From Thiofilum sp039797965 (GTDB lineage Bacteria > Pseudomonadota > Gammaproteobacteria > Thiotrichales > Thiotrichaceae): DNA of 11,136 nt. Below are positions 1 through 7,967 of this stretch, piece by piece (the stretch's first letter is position 1; every line of letters starts with the position of its first letter). A program made the translations under genes and the position numbers. The DNA lies in assembly GCA_039797965.1 (NCBI GenBank), contig JBDKGX010000084.1, positions 1 through 11,136 of the forward strand. The letters are read 5' to 3'. The notes under the pieces are model-generated. The model was given only the letters and a program-made list of their open reading frames with translations, was not told where the DNA came from and did not search any database.

Positions 1-3000
1 CGGACAAGAAAAGCGCTCTATGGGTCTTAAAAAAGGCTGTAGCTGTTGCAAAGCCTGCGGTTTAGTCTGTAATCGAATAGTGATCTTGCGTACAAAAGTT
101 TCGCGTATCGATTGCATCGAGTGCACTTTCTCGATCCTAAAGCGGGTTCGTCCAATCCGTTTATCTGTATCAAGCTGCCCTTCTAATACAATGCAGGCGT
201 CTTTTTCCAAGTACTTACCATACTCACCAAACGTGTCAGTAAACACCAAAGCCTCATAATAACCAGTATTATCATCAAGTTGTATAAAAGCACGCTTACC
301 ATTATCCGTTGCTTGAATCCGAATACCTGATATTAATCCGGCTAAGAGTACTTTCTCCCTAAAGTACTCAGTCCCATCATCTTCAGCTAAATCTGATAAA
401 GGTCGACGATTAGTTAAACCCTCCACCTCCTGCTTATACTCATCTAAAGGATGACCTGTTAGGTATAATCCCAAGGTTTCCTTTTCTAACTTTAAACGCT
501 CTTTTTCGGGAAACTCTGGAATATCAGGCATAGCAGCTTCAGCAGGCTCCTCATTCACTCCACCAAATAAACCTCCAAATAAATCCACCTGCCCTACTTT
601 CTCATTACGATGATATTGTTCTGCCATGCGCAATGCTTCAGGCAGAAATGCCAACATAGCGCTACGCTTTGCACCTAGACTGTCGCACGCCCCAGACTTA
701 ATTAGAGTTTCAAGTACTCGCTTATTGACCTTATGCGAATTAACTCGCTTACATAAATCCGCTAGCGACTCAAACTTACCCTTGGCACGACGGCTTTCAA
801 TAATCACACTCAGCGCAGCTTCACCCGCTCCTTTCACTGCACCTAGACCATAAAGAATGCGCTTGTCACCCGCCACCGTAAATTCAAACTCAGAACGATT
901 AACATCAGGAGGAATGACCTCAACCCCCAATTGACGACAATCATCTAATAAGGTCACTACCTTCTCAGTATTATCCATATCAGCCGAAAGTACTGCTGCC
1001 ATGAAAGCAGCGGGATAATGCGCTTTAAGCCATGCGGTTTGGAAGGCTACTAATGCATAAGCAGCAGAGTGGGACTTATTAAAACCATACTCCGCAAACT
1101 TCTCCATCAAGTCGAAAATGTAAGTTGCCTGATTTTCATCAATATTATTGTGTCGTGCACCCTCCATAAAAATAGAGCGCTGTTTTGCCATTTCCTCAGG
1201 TTTTTTCTTACCCATCGCACGGCGCAACATATCTGCACCACCCAAGGTGTAATTAGCGAGTACTTGAGCAATTTGCATCACTTGCTCTTGATAAACGATG
1301 ACGCCATACGTTGGCTTTAGAATTTGCTCTAAACTCGGATGTGGATATTCGACTTTGGCGATACCCTTTTTACGATTAATAAAGTCGTCCACCATCCCTG
1401 ATTGCAACGGCCCCGGACGGAACAACGCCACTAACGCAATAATATCTTCAAAGACATCGGGCTGCAGGCGGCGAATTAAATCCTTCATGCCCCGCGACTC
1501 TAACTGGAATACTGCAGTGGTTTTTTGGGCTTTCAGTAAATCGAAAGCGGCTTGATCATCGAGAGGAATGCGGTTGATGTCTAAAGGCTCTTGCCCTTTA
1601 GCAGCACGAATTTGATTAATATTGCGAACAGCCCAATCAATAATGGTGAGATTACGTAAACCTAAAAAGTCGAATTTTACTAATCCAACCGCTTCCACAT
1701 CATCCTTATCGTATTGTGAAACCAGCCCCTCGCCCCCTTCTTCACAATAGATAGGTGTAAAGTCAGTCAAATCCGATGGCGAAATAAGTACTCCACCCGC
1801 ATGTTTTCCCGTATTACGGGATAACCCCTCTAGTGACAACGCTAAATCTAGTAGTGACTTGACCTCCTCATCGGACTCATAAAGCTGCTTTAAATCCTCT
1901 GCCTCCGCTAACGCTTTAGTCAGTGTCATCCCCACTTCAAATGGAATCAGTTTAGCGATTCTATCGACAAAACCATAAGGATGACCCAGTACCCGACCCA
2001 CATCACGCACTACCGCTTTAGCCGCCATAGAACCGTAGGTAATAATTTGCGAAACCTGATTACGTCCATAAGTCCGTGCCACATAATCAATAACCTTGTC
2101 ACGATTATCCATACAAAAATCGATATCAAAGTCAGGCATCGACACCCGCTCTGGATTTAAAAAGCGCTCGAATAGTAAGTCATAAGCTAAGGGGTCAAGA
2201 TCAGTAATTTTTAAAGCATAAGCAACTAAAGACCCAGCTCCTGAACCACGCCCAGGCCCTACGGGAATCCCATTATCTTTAGCCCATTGAATAAAATCAG
2301 CCACAATCAAAAAGTAGCCAGGAAACCCCATATTATTAATAACATTAAGCTCAATCTTAAGACGCTCATCATAAGGCTGGCGCTTTTTCTCAAACTCAGG
2401 CGAACCTCGTGGGCTTTCATTTCCAAATAGAAAATCTAAACGCTCTTCCAAGCCCTCCTCACTCACCTTACAAAAGTACTCAGCCTCAGTCATGCCCGCT
2501 GGGATAGGGAACTGCGGCAAATAGTTTTTACCGAGTGTCAATGACACATTACAACGTTTGGCAATCTCAACAGTATTTTCTAAGGCACTAGGAATATCGG
2601 CGAATAACTCTGCCATTTCTTGAGGGGTACGTAAGTACTGCTGCTCGCTATAACGCTTGGGACGCTTAGGGTCAGCCATTACATAGCCATCACGAATACA
2701 CACACGAGCATCATGCGCAAAAAAATCATCTGAACTTAAAAAACGTACATCATTCGTCGCCACCACAGGCACATTAAATTGCAGCGCTAATTCGACTGCA
2801 GCATTTAAATATACCTCTTCTTGATTGCGCCCCGTGCGTTGTAATTCGATGTAATATCGATCACCAAAAACCTGCAACCATTCTTGTAAGTACTCACTCG
2901 CTAAGGCTTGATTACCTGCTAATAACGCATGACCTACATCGCCGTCTTTAGCGCCTGATAATGCAATCACCCCTTCGCTCAGCTCAGCTACCCACTGCCG

Positions 3001-3345
3001 CTTCACTCGAGGAATACCCAGTACTTGCCCCTCTAAATACGCACGGGAAATCAGCTTAGTTAAATTGCGATAGCCCGTATTGTTTTGACAGAGCAAAATT
3101 ATATGAAACGTATTATTCGCGTCGTGCTCGTCCTGTACCAAAATATCAATCCCAAAAATGGGTTTGATACCCGCCCCCATCGCCGCTTTATAAAACTTCA
3201 CTAATGCAAACAGATTATTCAAATCGGTCATAGCCACCGCTGGCATTTGCGCTTTTTCAGCCGACTTCATCAGTGATTTAATACGAATGGTGCTATCCAC
3301 CAGCGAGTATTCAGTATGCAGGCGAAGATGAACAAATGGAGTCAT
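1..3345 (-). CDS. dnaE: DNA polymerase III alpha subunit, C-terminus cut by window edge
   Basis: Catalytic subunit of the replicative polymerase. The frame is open for 1,115 codons from the ATG at 3345 down to base 1. E. coli DnaE has 1,160 residues, so about 45 are missing. The N-terminus (MTPFVHLRLHTEYS) opens a PHP domain in which Arg8 replaces the first His of the usual HxH metal motif, as in E. coli, so proofreading probably relies on a separate DnaQ. The polymerase acidic residues are visible: Asp407 and Asp409 in PDFDIDF, and Asp559 in VKFDFLGL. An internal clamp-binding motif QVDLF lies at 919-923, and an OB-fold follows from about 995 to 1075. The start is the first ATG after an in-frame stop and fits the family. 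No clear Shine-Dalgarno is seen, and an AGTACT abuts the ATG. Eleven AGTACT words lie inside the gene, encoded as Val-Leu or (Glu/Gln/Lys)-Tyr-(Phe/Leu). Confidence 0.97.
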   Translation of the reverse strand, partial: MTPFVHLRLHTEYSLVDSTIRIKSLMKSAEKAQMPAVAMTDLNNLFALVKFYKAAMGAGIKPIFGIDILVQDEHDANNTFHIILLCQNNTGYRNLTKLISRAYLEGQVLGIPRVKRQWVAELSEGVIALSGAKDGDVGHALLAGNQALASEYLQEWLQVFGDRYYIELQRTGRNQEEVYLNAAVELALQFNVPVVATNDVRFLSSDDFFAHDARVCIRDGYVMADPKRPKRYSEQQYLRTPQEMAELFADIPSALENTVEIAKRCNVSLTLGKNYLPQFPIPAGMTEAEYFCKVSEEGLEERLDFLFGNESPRGSPEFEKKRQPYDERLKIELNVINNMGFPGYFLIVADFIQWAKDNGIPVGPGRGSGAGSLVAYALKITDLDPLAYDLLFERFLNPERVSMPDFDIDFCMDNRDKVIDYVARTYGRNQVSQIITYGSMAAKAVVRDVGRVLGHPYGFVDRIAKLIPFEVGMTLTKALAEAEDLKQLYESDEEVKSLLDLALSLEGLSRNTGKHAGGVLISPSDLTDFTPIYCEEGGEGLVSQYDKDDVEAVGLVKFDFLGLRNLTIIDWAVRNINQIRAAKGQEPLDINRIPLDDQAAFDLLKAQKTTAVFQLESRGMKDLIRRLQPDVFEDIIALVALFRPGPLQSGMVDDFINRKKGIAKVEYPHPSLEQILKPTYGVIVYQEQVMQIAQVLANYTLGGADMLRRAMGKKKPEEMAKQRSIFMEGARHNNIDENQATYIFDLMEKFAEYGFNKSHSAAYALVAFQTAWLKAHYPAAFMAAVLSADMDNTEKVVTLLDDCRQLGVEVIPPDVNRSEFEFTVAGDKRILYGLGAVKGAGEAALSVIIESRRAKGKFESLADLCKRVNSHKVNKRVLETLIKSGACDSLGAKRSAMLAFLPEALRMAEQYHRNEKVGQVDLFGGLFGGVNEEPAEAAMPDIPEFPEKERLKLEKETLGLYLTGHPLDEYKQEVEGLTNRRPLSDLAEDDGTEYFREKVLLAGLISGIRIQATDNGKRAFIQLDDNTGYYEALVFTDTFGEYGKYLEKDACIVLEGQLDTDKRIGRTRFRIEKVHSMQSIRETFVRKITIRLQTKPQALQQLQPFLRPIERFSCP

Positions 3346-3461
3346 AGTACTTAACTTAAATGCGAGTGAGGGATAGAAGCTGAAAGCTTAACACAAAGTA
3401 CTCGGTCACTAGAGAGAGTACTTATGATCTGGAGTACTTTAGACAAAGTACTCGCTTATTT
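3346..3461. repeat. Cluster of five AGTACT words between LysR gene and dnaE
   Basis: This 116-bp gap holds AGTACT at 3346, 3397, 3417, 3433 and 3447. Four of them are the octamer GAGTACTT or its complement and are arranged as two inverted pairs. The first pair is AAGTACTC (3396-3403) with GAGTACTT (3416-3423), separated by 12 bases. The second is GAGTACTTT (3432-3440) with AAAGTACTC (3445-3453), a 9-bp stem with a 4-base loop, starting 8 bases past the LysR stop codon. Neither hairpin has a T-tract, so they are not canonical intrinsic terminators. I found no convincing sigma-70 promoter for dnaE here, although one may exist. Confidence 0.85.
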
Positions 3462-4373
3462 TCATAAACCTTCGTTTTCAAATAATGCTGGATCAAACAT
3501 TTCTAAAAAACGTTTAGCTTGTGGTGTAAAAAATTTGCCGCGCCGCATAATCAAGCCATACGTGCGTGGCGGAAAATAATCATCAACGGGCATCACAGCT
3601 AAATTTTCCTTACCCGTGATACAGACTTCCGTCGTAATAGATATACCTACATTTTGGCTCACATAACGTTTCACTACTTCCCATCCGCCTGCTTCCATCA
3701 CAACCTTATAAGGCAAATTGTGTTGGCGAAAAACGGTGTCAATCATATGCCAAGTCGGAACATTGCTAGGTGGCAGAATCATACCGTAAGGACTGATATC
3801 GTCTAAGGTCACTTGCGATTTATGTGCAAGGGGATGATCTAATGAGGTAATCAGAATCGACTTAAAGCTCACGAAAGGACGATACAGTACATTTTCAGGT
3901 ACTTGTGGTAACGAACCTACTGCAAAATCCACCTGATCATCTAACAATGGTTTTAGACCCGCCGGCATACTGTTGTTGTGCAAGTTAATGCGGATACTCG
4001 GATAAGCATTATGAAATCGCTCAATGTACTCCGGCAATATATATAAAGACGTCGACTGCCCAGCACTAATATTGATCTCGCCCTCCTCGATTTTCCCCAG
4101 ACTCGCTGCAAAGGTTTCGCGTAATGAATCAATACCAGCAGTTAAAGGCTGAATTAGTTGATAAAGCGTTTTACCTTCAGGGGTAAGTTTTACACTGGGG
4201 CCACGACGCTCTAATAACTTTTCCCCCATTTCTCGTTCTAATGCCTGGATTTGTAAGGAAACGGTGGGTTGGCTGATGTGTAACTGTTCAGCCGCGTGGG
4301 TAATGTTCTCTTTTTGAGCCACTACGCAAAAAGTTCGTAATAATTTATAGCGAGTTTGTTTGTAATAATGCAT
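3462..4373 (-). CDS. LysR-type transcriptional regulator
   Basis: A DNA-binding regulator of the LysR family with 303 residues from the ATG at 4373 (304 if the adjacent GTG at 4376 is used), the usual family length. Residues about 10-70 form the winged helix-turn-helix, with the characteristic AAEQLHISQPTVSLQIQALE helices followed by LTPEGKTL. Residues about 93-295 form the periplasmic-binding-protein-like effector domain. The C-terminal stretch (GGWEVVKRYVSQNVGISI) resembles CysB/CbbR-type regulators, but I cannot assign an effector. An AGG at 4384-4386 lies 7 bases before the GTG and 10 before the ATG, so the start is ambiguous by one codon. The gene is divergent from ppsA and upstream of dnaE on the same strand. 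By position it may regulate ppsA and itself; this is inference. It contains no AGTACT word, unlike dnaE and ppsA. Confidence 0.93.
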   Translation of the reverse strand: MHYYKQTRYKLLRTFCVVAQKENITHAAEQLHISQPTVSLQIQALEREMGEKLLERRGPSVKLTPEGKTLYQLIQPLTAGIDSLRETFAASLGKIEEGEINISAGQSTSLYILPEYIERFHNAYPSIRINLHNNSMPAGLKPLLDDQVDFAVGSLPQVPENVLYRPFVSFKSILITSLDHPLAHKSQVTLDDISPYGMILPPSNVPTWHMIDTVFRQHNLPYKVVMEAGGWEVVKRYVSQNVGISITTEVCITGKENLAVMPVDDYFPPRTYGLIMRRGKFFTPQAKRFLEMFDPALFENEGL

Positions 4374-4406
4374 CACTATGTTGCCTAAACTTTAATAATT
4401 GAGCAA

Positions 4407-4425
4407 TTCAATACTAAACATTGAA
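4407..4425. promoter_or_regulatory. Candidate LysR operator, proximal dyad
   Basis: TTCAAT, seven bases, then ATTGAA makes a 19-bp interrupted palindrome in the LysR-ppsA divergent region, about 35 bp before the LysR start. The overlapping sequence AAACATTGAA (4416-4425) nearly matches the half-site of the second dyad at 4475-4493. Divergent LysR regulators commonly bind paired dyads in such gaps. The binding assignment is inference. Confidence 0.4.
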
Positions 4426-4448
4426 ACAATTGATTTTAACAATAAGGG

Positions 4449-4454
4449 TATGAT
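4449..4454 (+). promoter_or_regulatory. Possible -10 box of an activator-dependent promoter
   Basis: TATGAT matches the sigma-70 -10 consensus at five of six bases. No good -35 lies at 16-18 bp: the nearest candidates, TTGAAA at 4421 and TTGATT at 4430, give spacers of 22 and 13. A weak -35 is typical of LysR-activated promoters. Transcription would start near 4461 and run into the terminator at 4517-4547. Confidence 0.3.
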
Positions 4455-4474
4455 TTGTTAAGGTAGCGTCCATC

Positions 4475-4493
4475 AAACATTCATTGAATGTTT
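4475..4493. promoter_or_regulatory. Perfect 19-bp palindrome, candidate operator or leader hairpin
   Basis: AAACATTCA and TGAATGTTT are perfect inverted copies around a single T. The right arm, read on the minus strand, is AAACATTCAA, close to AAACATTGAA at 4416-4425, so the two sites could be bound by one protein. If transcribed from the -10 at 4449, the element would sit just 5' of an intrinsic terminator. It could be an operator, an RNA fold, or both. Confidence 0.45.
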
Positions 4494-4516
4494 ACCAAAT
4501 GCTAACTGTGGTGCTT

Positions 4517-4547
4517 GCGGCGTCAAATTGGGCGCCGCTCTTTTTTT
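4517..4547 (+). terminator. Intrinsic terminator in the ppsA upstream region
   Basis: GCGGCGTC (4517-4524) pairs with GGCGCCGC (4531-4538) through eight pairs, one of them G-U, around a six-base loop. TC and seven T follow (4539-4547). This is a textbook Rho-independent terminator on the plus strand only. The upstream gene runs the other way, so any terminated transcript must start within about 140 bp. That makes it either an attenuator for ppsA or the 3' end of a short RNA. No antiterminator complementary to the stem arms is evident upstream. Confidence 0.75.
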
Positions 4548-4607
4548 AGCACTAAAAACTTCTTTAACCTCAAAAACAGTAGCACAATTTCATCTCATAT
4601 CACTGCA

Positions 4608-4613
4608 TATAAA
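4608..4613 (+). promoter_or_regulatory. Possible second -10 box for ppsA
   Basis: TATAAA lies downstream of the leader terminator and about 58 bp before the ppsA start. The base stretch 17 bp upstream (CAATTT) is a poor -35. If used, ppsA would be transcribed independently of the terminated upstream RNA. Confidence 0.25.
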
Positions 4614-4657
4614 TGCTACCATCTACAACAAATTCACTTAGTCAACTCTGCCCTATC

Positions 4658-4662
4658 AGGAG
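4658..4662 (+). promoter_or_regulatory. Ribosome binding site that fixes the ppsA start
   Basis: AGGAG lies eight bases before the ATG at 4671. It supports that start over codons further upstream in the same open frame, which would extend the protein into the leader terminator. Confidence 0.8.
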
Positions 4663-4670
4663 CTTTCTCG

Positions 4671-7046
4671 ATGGCTGATTACATTCTTTGGTTCAACCAA
4701 TTAGGTATGCACGATGTCAATCTAGTAGGCGGTAAAAACGCTTCACTAGGCGAAATGATTAGTAATTTAGCAAATGTAGGGGTTAGTGTCCCTAATGGTT
4801 TTGCCACTACTACTCATGCTTACCGCGAATTTTTAGACTCGAACCAAATCACTCAGCGCATTAATGACCTATTAGCCACATTAGATGTCAATAATATTCC
4901 AGCATTACACCAAGCGGGTAAAACCATTCGTGGTTGGGTTATGGATGCCCCCTTACCCCAAGCATTACTAGATGCTGTTACAGACGCCTATCATCAGTTG
5001 GCGGTAGGCGCTGGCGATACTGCCTCTTTTGCTGTGCGCTCCTCTGCTACGGCTGAAGACTTACCCGATGCGTCCTTTGCGGGTCAGCAAGAAACCTTCC
5101 TTAACGTACGTGGCTTAGATAATGTCATAGCCGCTATTAAGGAGGTGTTTGCCTCACTGTATAATGACCGCGCCATTTCCTATCGTGTTCACCAGAACTT
5201 TGAGCACGACAAGGTATTCCTCTCAGCAGGTATTCAAAAAATGGTACGCAGCGATATCGGTGCGAGTGGAGTACTTTTCACACTAGATACAGAATCGGGC
5301 TTCCGTGATGCGGTATTTATTACGGGTGCTTATGGATTAGGCGAAACCGTAGTACAAGGGGCGGTCAATCCTGATGAGTTTTATGTTTACAAACCCAATT
5401 TAGCGACCCATCGTCCTGCCATTTTATCAAGACGCCTAGGCGGTAAAGCTATTGAAATGGTCTACGACACGGGAAGTACTCATACTAAAGCAACATTGAC
5501 TCGTGAAGTGGATAACGCTCGCCGTCAACGCTTTTGTATTAATGATGCCCAAGTCGAAGAGTTAGCTCGTCAAGCTTTAATTATTGAAAAGCACTATGGT
5601 CGCCCTATGGATATCGAATGGGCACTCGATGGCGGCGATGGCAAACTTTACATTGTACAAGCCCGCCCCGAAACCGTAGAAAGTCGTGCTAGCAATACCA
5701 TCGTTGAGCGTTATAGTTTAGACAATAAAGCTGACCCTATTGTTGAAGGTCGCGCAATTGGTCAAAAAATTGGTCAAGGCCCTGCTCGTGTGATTATGAG
5801 CATTGACCAAATCGATGAAGTACAAGAAGGTGATGTACTCGTCACTGATATGACGGATCCTGACTGGGAACCGATTATGAAACGTGCCTCGGCGATTGTC
5901 ACTAATCGGGGCGGACGGACTTGTCATGCTGCCATTATTGCGCGTGAAATGGGTATTCCAGCGGTCGTCGGTTGTGGTAATGCGACTAAACTGATTAAAA
6001 ATGGTGACCCTATTACCGTATCTTGTGCCGAAGGCGATACAGGCTATATTTATTCTGGATTGTTAGGGTTTGGCAAAAGTACTGCTGATACGGGCAAACT
6101 ACCCGATCTGTCTGTCAAAATCATGATGAATGTGGCAACTCCCTCCAAAGCCTTCTCATTCTCACGTTTGCCAAATGCTGGGGTAGGTTTAGCCCGTCTA
6201 GAGTTTATTATTTCTAAAACCATTGAAGTACACCCCAAAGCTCTACTCGAATTTGACCAACTACCTGCTGACCTCAAAGCTACTATTAGTGAAAAAATAG
6301 CGGGTTATGCAGACCCAGTCAGTTTCTATGTAGAAAAATTGGTGGAAGGGATTAGTACTTTAGCAGCCGCTTTTCATCCTAATAAAGTCATTGTTCGTAT
6401 GTCTGACTTTAAATCGAATGAGTACGCCAATCTGATTGCGGGGGATCGTTACGAGCCTCATGAAGAAAACCCTATGATTGGTTATCGGGGTGTATCACGC
6501 TATCTCTCACCGTCCTTCCAAGATTGTTTTGCGTTAGAATGTAAAGCATTACGCAAAGTACGTGATGATATGGGTCTCACCAATATTGAAGTGATGATTC
6601 CGTTCTGCCGTACTTTAGAAGAAGCGCAACAAGTCACCGAACTACTGGCTAAACATGGCATTGAGCGTGGTAAAAATGGCTTACGTCTGATCATGATGTG
6701 CGAAATCCCTTCTAATGCGATTTTAGCTGATGAGTTTTTAGAGTACTTTGATGGTTTCTCGATTGGCTCTAATGATATGACTCAATTGACTTTAGGTTTA
6801 GATCGCGACTCTGGTTTAATTGCGCACTTATTTGATGAGCGTAATCCCGCCATTAAGAAAATGCTTAAACTCGCCATTGATGCTTGTCATCGTCAAGGCA
6901 AATATATTGGGATTTGTGGGCAAGGGCCTTCAGACTACCCTGATTTTGCAGCGTGGCTACATGAGCAAAATATCACTAGTATCTCTTTAAACCCTGATAC
7001 GGTAGTGGATACTTGGCAATATTTAGCTAAATTAGAGCAGCAATAA
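4671..7046 (+). CDS. ppsA: Phosphoenolpyruvate synthase (pyruvate, water dikinase)
   Basis: Converts pyruvate, ATP and water to PEP, AMP and phosphate, feeding gluconeogenesis. The 791-residue product closely follows E. coli PpsA (792 residues). Domains in order are the N-terminal ATP/pyruvate-binding region (about 5-345, starting at LWFNQLGMHDVNLVGGKNAS), the swivelling phosphohistidine domain (about 380-460) and the C-terminal PEP/pyruvate barrel (about 475-785). The phospho-accepting His419 and the regulatory Thr417 are both present in GGRTCHAAIIARE, and the catalytic Cys749 lies in GICGQGPSD. The start at 4671 is chosen from homology and the AGGAG site; the frame is open back to 4515 but that stretch overlaps the terminator. 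ppsR, which controls this enzyme, follows after 90 bp. Five AGTACT words lie in the gene, three read as Ser-Thr. Confidence 0.98.
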   Translation: MADYILWFNQLGMHDVNLVGGKNASLGEMISNLANVGVSVPNGFATTTHAYREFLDSNQITQRINDLLATLDVNNIPALHQAGKTIRGWVMDAPLPQALLDAVTDAYHQLAVGAGDTASFAVRSSATAEDLPDASFAGQQETFLNVRGLDNVIAAIKEVFASLYNDRAISYRVHQNFEHDKVFLSAGIQKMVRSDIGASGVLFTLDTESGFRDAVFITGAYGLGETVVQGAVNPDEFYVYKPNLATHRPAILSRRLGGKAIEMVYDTGSTHTKATLTREVDNARRQRFCINDAQVEELARQALIIEKHYGRPMDIEWALDGGDGKLYIVQARPETVESRASNTIVERYSLDNKADPIVEGRAIGQKIGQGPARVIMSIDQIDEVQEGDVLVTDMTDPDWEPIMKRASAIVTNRGGRTCHAAIIAREMGIPAVVGCGNATKLIKNGDPITVSCAEGDTGYIYSGLLGFGKSTADTGKLPDLSVKIMMNVATPSKAFSFSRLPNAGVGLARLEFIISKTIEVHPKALLEFDQLPADLKATISEKIAGYADPVSFYVEKLVEGISTLAAAFHPNKVIVRMSDFKSNEYANLIAGDRYEPHEENPMIGYRGVSRYLSPSFQDCFALECKALRKVRDDMGLTNIEVMIPFCRTLEEAQQVTELLAKHGIERGKNGLRLIMMCEIPSNAILADEFLEYFDGFSIGSNDMTQLTLGLDRDSGLIAHLFDERNPAIKKMLKLAIDACHRQGKYIGICGQGPSDYPDFAAWLHEQNITSISLNPDTVVDTWQYLAKLEQQ

Positions 7047-7049
7047 GTC

Positions 7050-7107
7050 GAGTACTTACGCTTAGTGTAGAGTGAAATATTTTCACTCTACACTTAAACA
7101 AGTACTT
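7050..7107. repeat. Nested inverted repeat between ppsA and ppsR
   Basis: An inner perfect inverted repeat pairs the 14-base arms AGTGTAGAGTGAAA (7064-7077) and TTTCACTCTACACT (7081-7094) around TAT. Flanking it, GAGTACTT (7050-7057) and AAGTACTT (7100-7107) can pair as an outer stem with one G-U. The whole 58-base element starts four bases past the ppsA stop. No T-tract follows, so it is unlikely to end transcription by the intrinsic route. It could stabilise the ppsA mRNA 3' end, reduce ppsR expression, or be a protein-binding site. Confidence 0.8.
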
Positions 7108-7120
7108 TCAATGGCATTAG

Positions 7121-7131
7121 GGAGGAGTACT
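7121..7131 (+). promoter_or_regulatory. ppsR ribosome binding site overlapping an AGTACT word
   Basis: GGAGGAG (7121-7127) is a strong Shine-Dalgarno nine bases before the ppsR ATG at 7137. An AGTACT at 7126-7131 begins inside it and fills part of the spacer, so the word has been placed in a functional translation-initiation region. Confidence 0.75.
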
Positions 7132-7136
7132 TTAAT

Positions 7137-7967
7137 ATGCCTAATCAACGCTCTATTTATTATTTATCTGACCGTACGGGTATCACTGCCGAAACCTTAG
7201 GTCATAGTTTACTCACTCAATTTGATGGCTTTGAATGGCGTAAAGTCAGTATTCCTTTCATTGAAACCGAAGAACAAGCCAAAGAAGTCGCCGAGCAAAT
7301 TAATCAAACTGCTGAGCGCGATGGCAAGCGCCCTTTGGTATTTAGCACTATTATTACCACTGAGCTACGTCGGCACATTGAGCAAGCCAACTGTGTGATT
7401 TATGACTTTTTCGAGACCTTTATAGGCTCTATGGAAAAAGAGCTGGGACAACAGTCCGCACATGCGGTGGGTCGCTCTCACAGCGTGCACAATAACTCCT
7501 CTTATTTTAATCGTATTTCAGCCATTAACTACTCTCTAACCAATGATGATGGTATGAATTTACGTAACTTTGATCAGGCTGATGTGATCTTAGTGGGGGT
7601 GTCACGTTCAGGAAAAACCCCTACTTGTCTTTATATGGCACTGCAATATGGTACTTCAGCAGCTAACTATCCATTAACTGAAGAAGATATGGATAGTAAT
7701 GATCTACCTAGAGGTTTAGTCACCTATCGTGAGAAATTATTCGGCTTAACCTTAAGTGTGGAACAACTCACTCAAATCCGCCAAGAGCGTCGCCCGAATA
7801 GTCGATATGCCTCTCTGGCACAATGCCAACATGAATTAGATTGGCAACGAGCACTGTATCAGAAGTACCAAATTCCCTTCATTGACACTACCAATATTTC
7901 TATCGAAGAAATCTCTACTACTATCCTGAAGCAGAAAAAACTGAAACGTCGCCTTTATGGTGAGTGA
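7137..7967 (+). CDS. ppsR: PEP synthase regulatory kinase/pyrophosphorylase
   Basis: A DUF299-family bifunctional enzyme. In E. coli it inactivates PpsA by ADP-dependent phosphorylation of the threonine near the catalytic histidine, and reactivates it by Pi-dependent dephosphorylation, releasing pyrophosphate. The product has 276 residues (277 in E. coli). Visible hallmarks are the N-terminal YYLSDRTGITAETLGHSLL, the SLTNDDGMNLRNFDQADVI segment, the P-loop GVSRSGKT at 154-161, and the C-terminal ERRPNSRYASL and IPFIDTTNISIEEI. It lies 90 bp behind ppsA on the same strand; its target threonine is conserved there (Thr417). It may be co-transcribed with ppsA through the hairpin element. The gene contains no AGTACT word. 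Confidence 0.97.
   Translation: MPNQRSIYYLSDRTGITAETLGHSLLTQFDGFEWRKVSIPFIETEEQAKEVAEQINQTAERDGKRPLVFSTIITTELRRHIEQANCVIYDFFETFIGSMEKELGQQSAHAVGRSHSVHNNSSYFNRISAINYSLTNDDGMNLRNFDQADVILVGVSRSGKTPTCLYMALQYGTSAANYPLTEEDMDSNDLPRGLVTYREKLFGLTLSVEQLTQIRQERRPNSRYASLAQCQHELDWQRALYQKYQIPFIDTTNISIEEISTTILKQKKLKRRLYGE

Noticed and set aside
20..259. Cysteine-rich plus-strand frame at the left edge
   Set aside because: It is the antisense of the dnaE C-terminal region, which reads as an uninterrupted DnaE on the minus strand.
3396..3453. CRISPR array or transposon ends
   Set aside because: The repeats are only eight bases, alternate in orientation and have irregular spacing; no cas or transposase gene is near.
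4488..4505. Five-codon leader peptide MFTKC in the ppsA leader
   Set aside because: No Shine-Dalgarno precedes it and it lies inside the palindrome; a chance frame this short is expected.
4515..4670. N-terminal extension of ppsA by 52 residues
   Set aside because: The stretch overlaps the intrinsic terminator, has no resemblance to PpsA, and a good ribosome site precedes the ATG at 4671 where homology begins.
7064..7094. Intrinsic terminator between ppsA and ppsR
   Set aside because: The hairpin is perfect but AT-rich and lacks a T-tract on either strand; it is reported as a repeat element instead.
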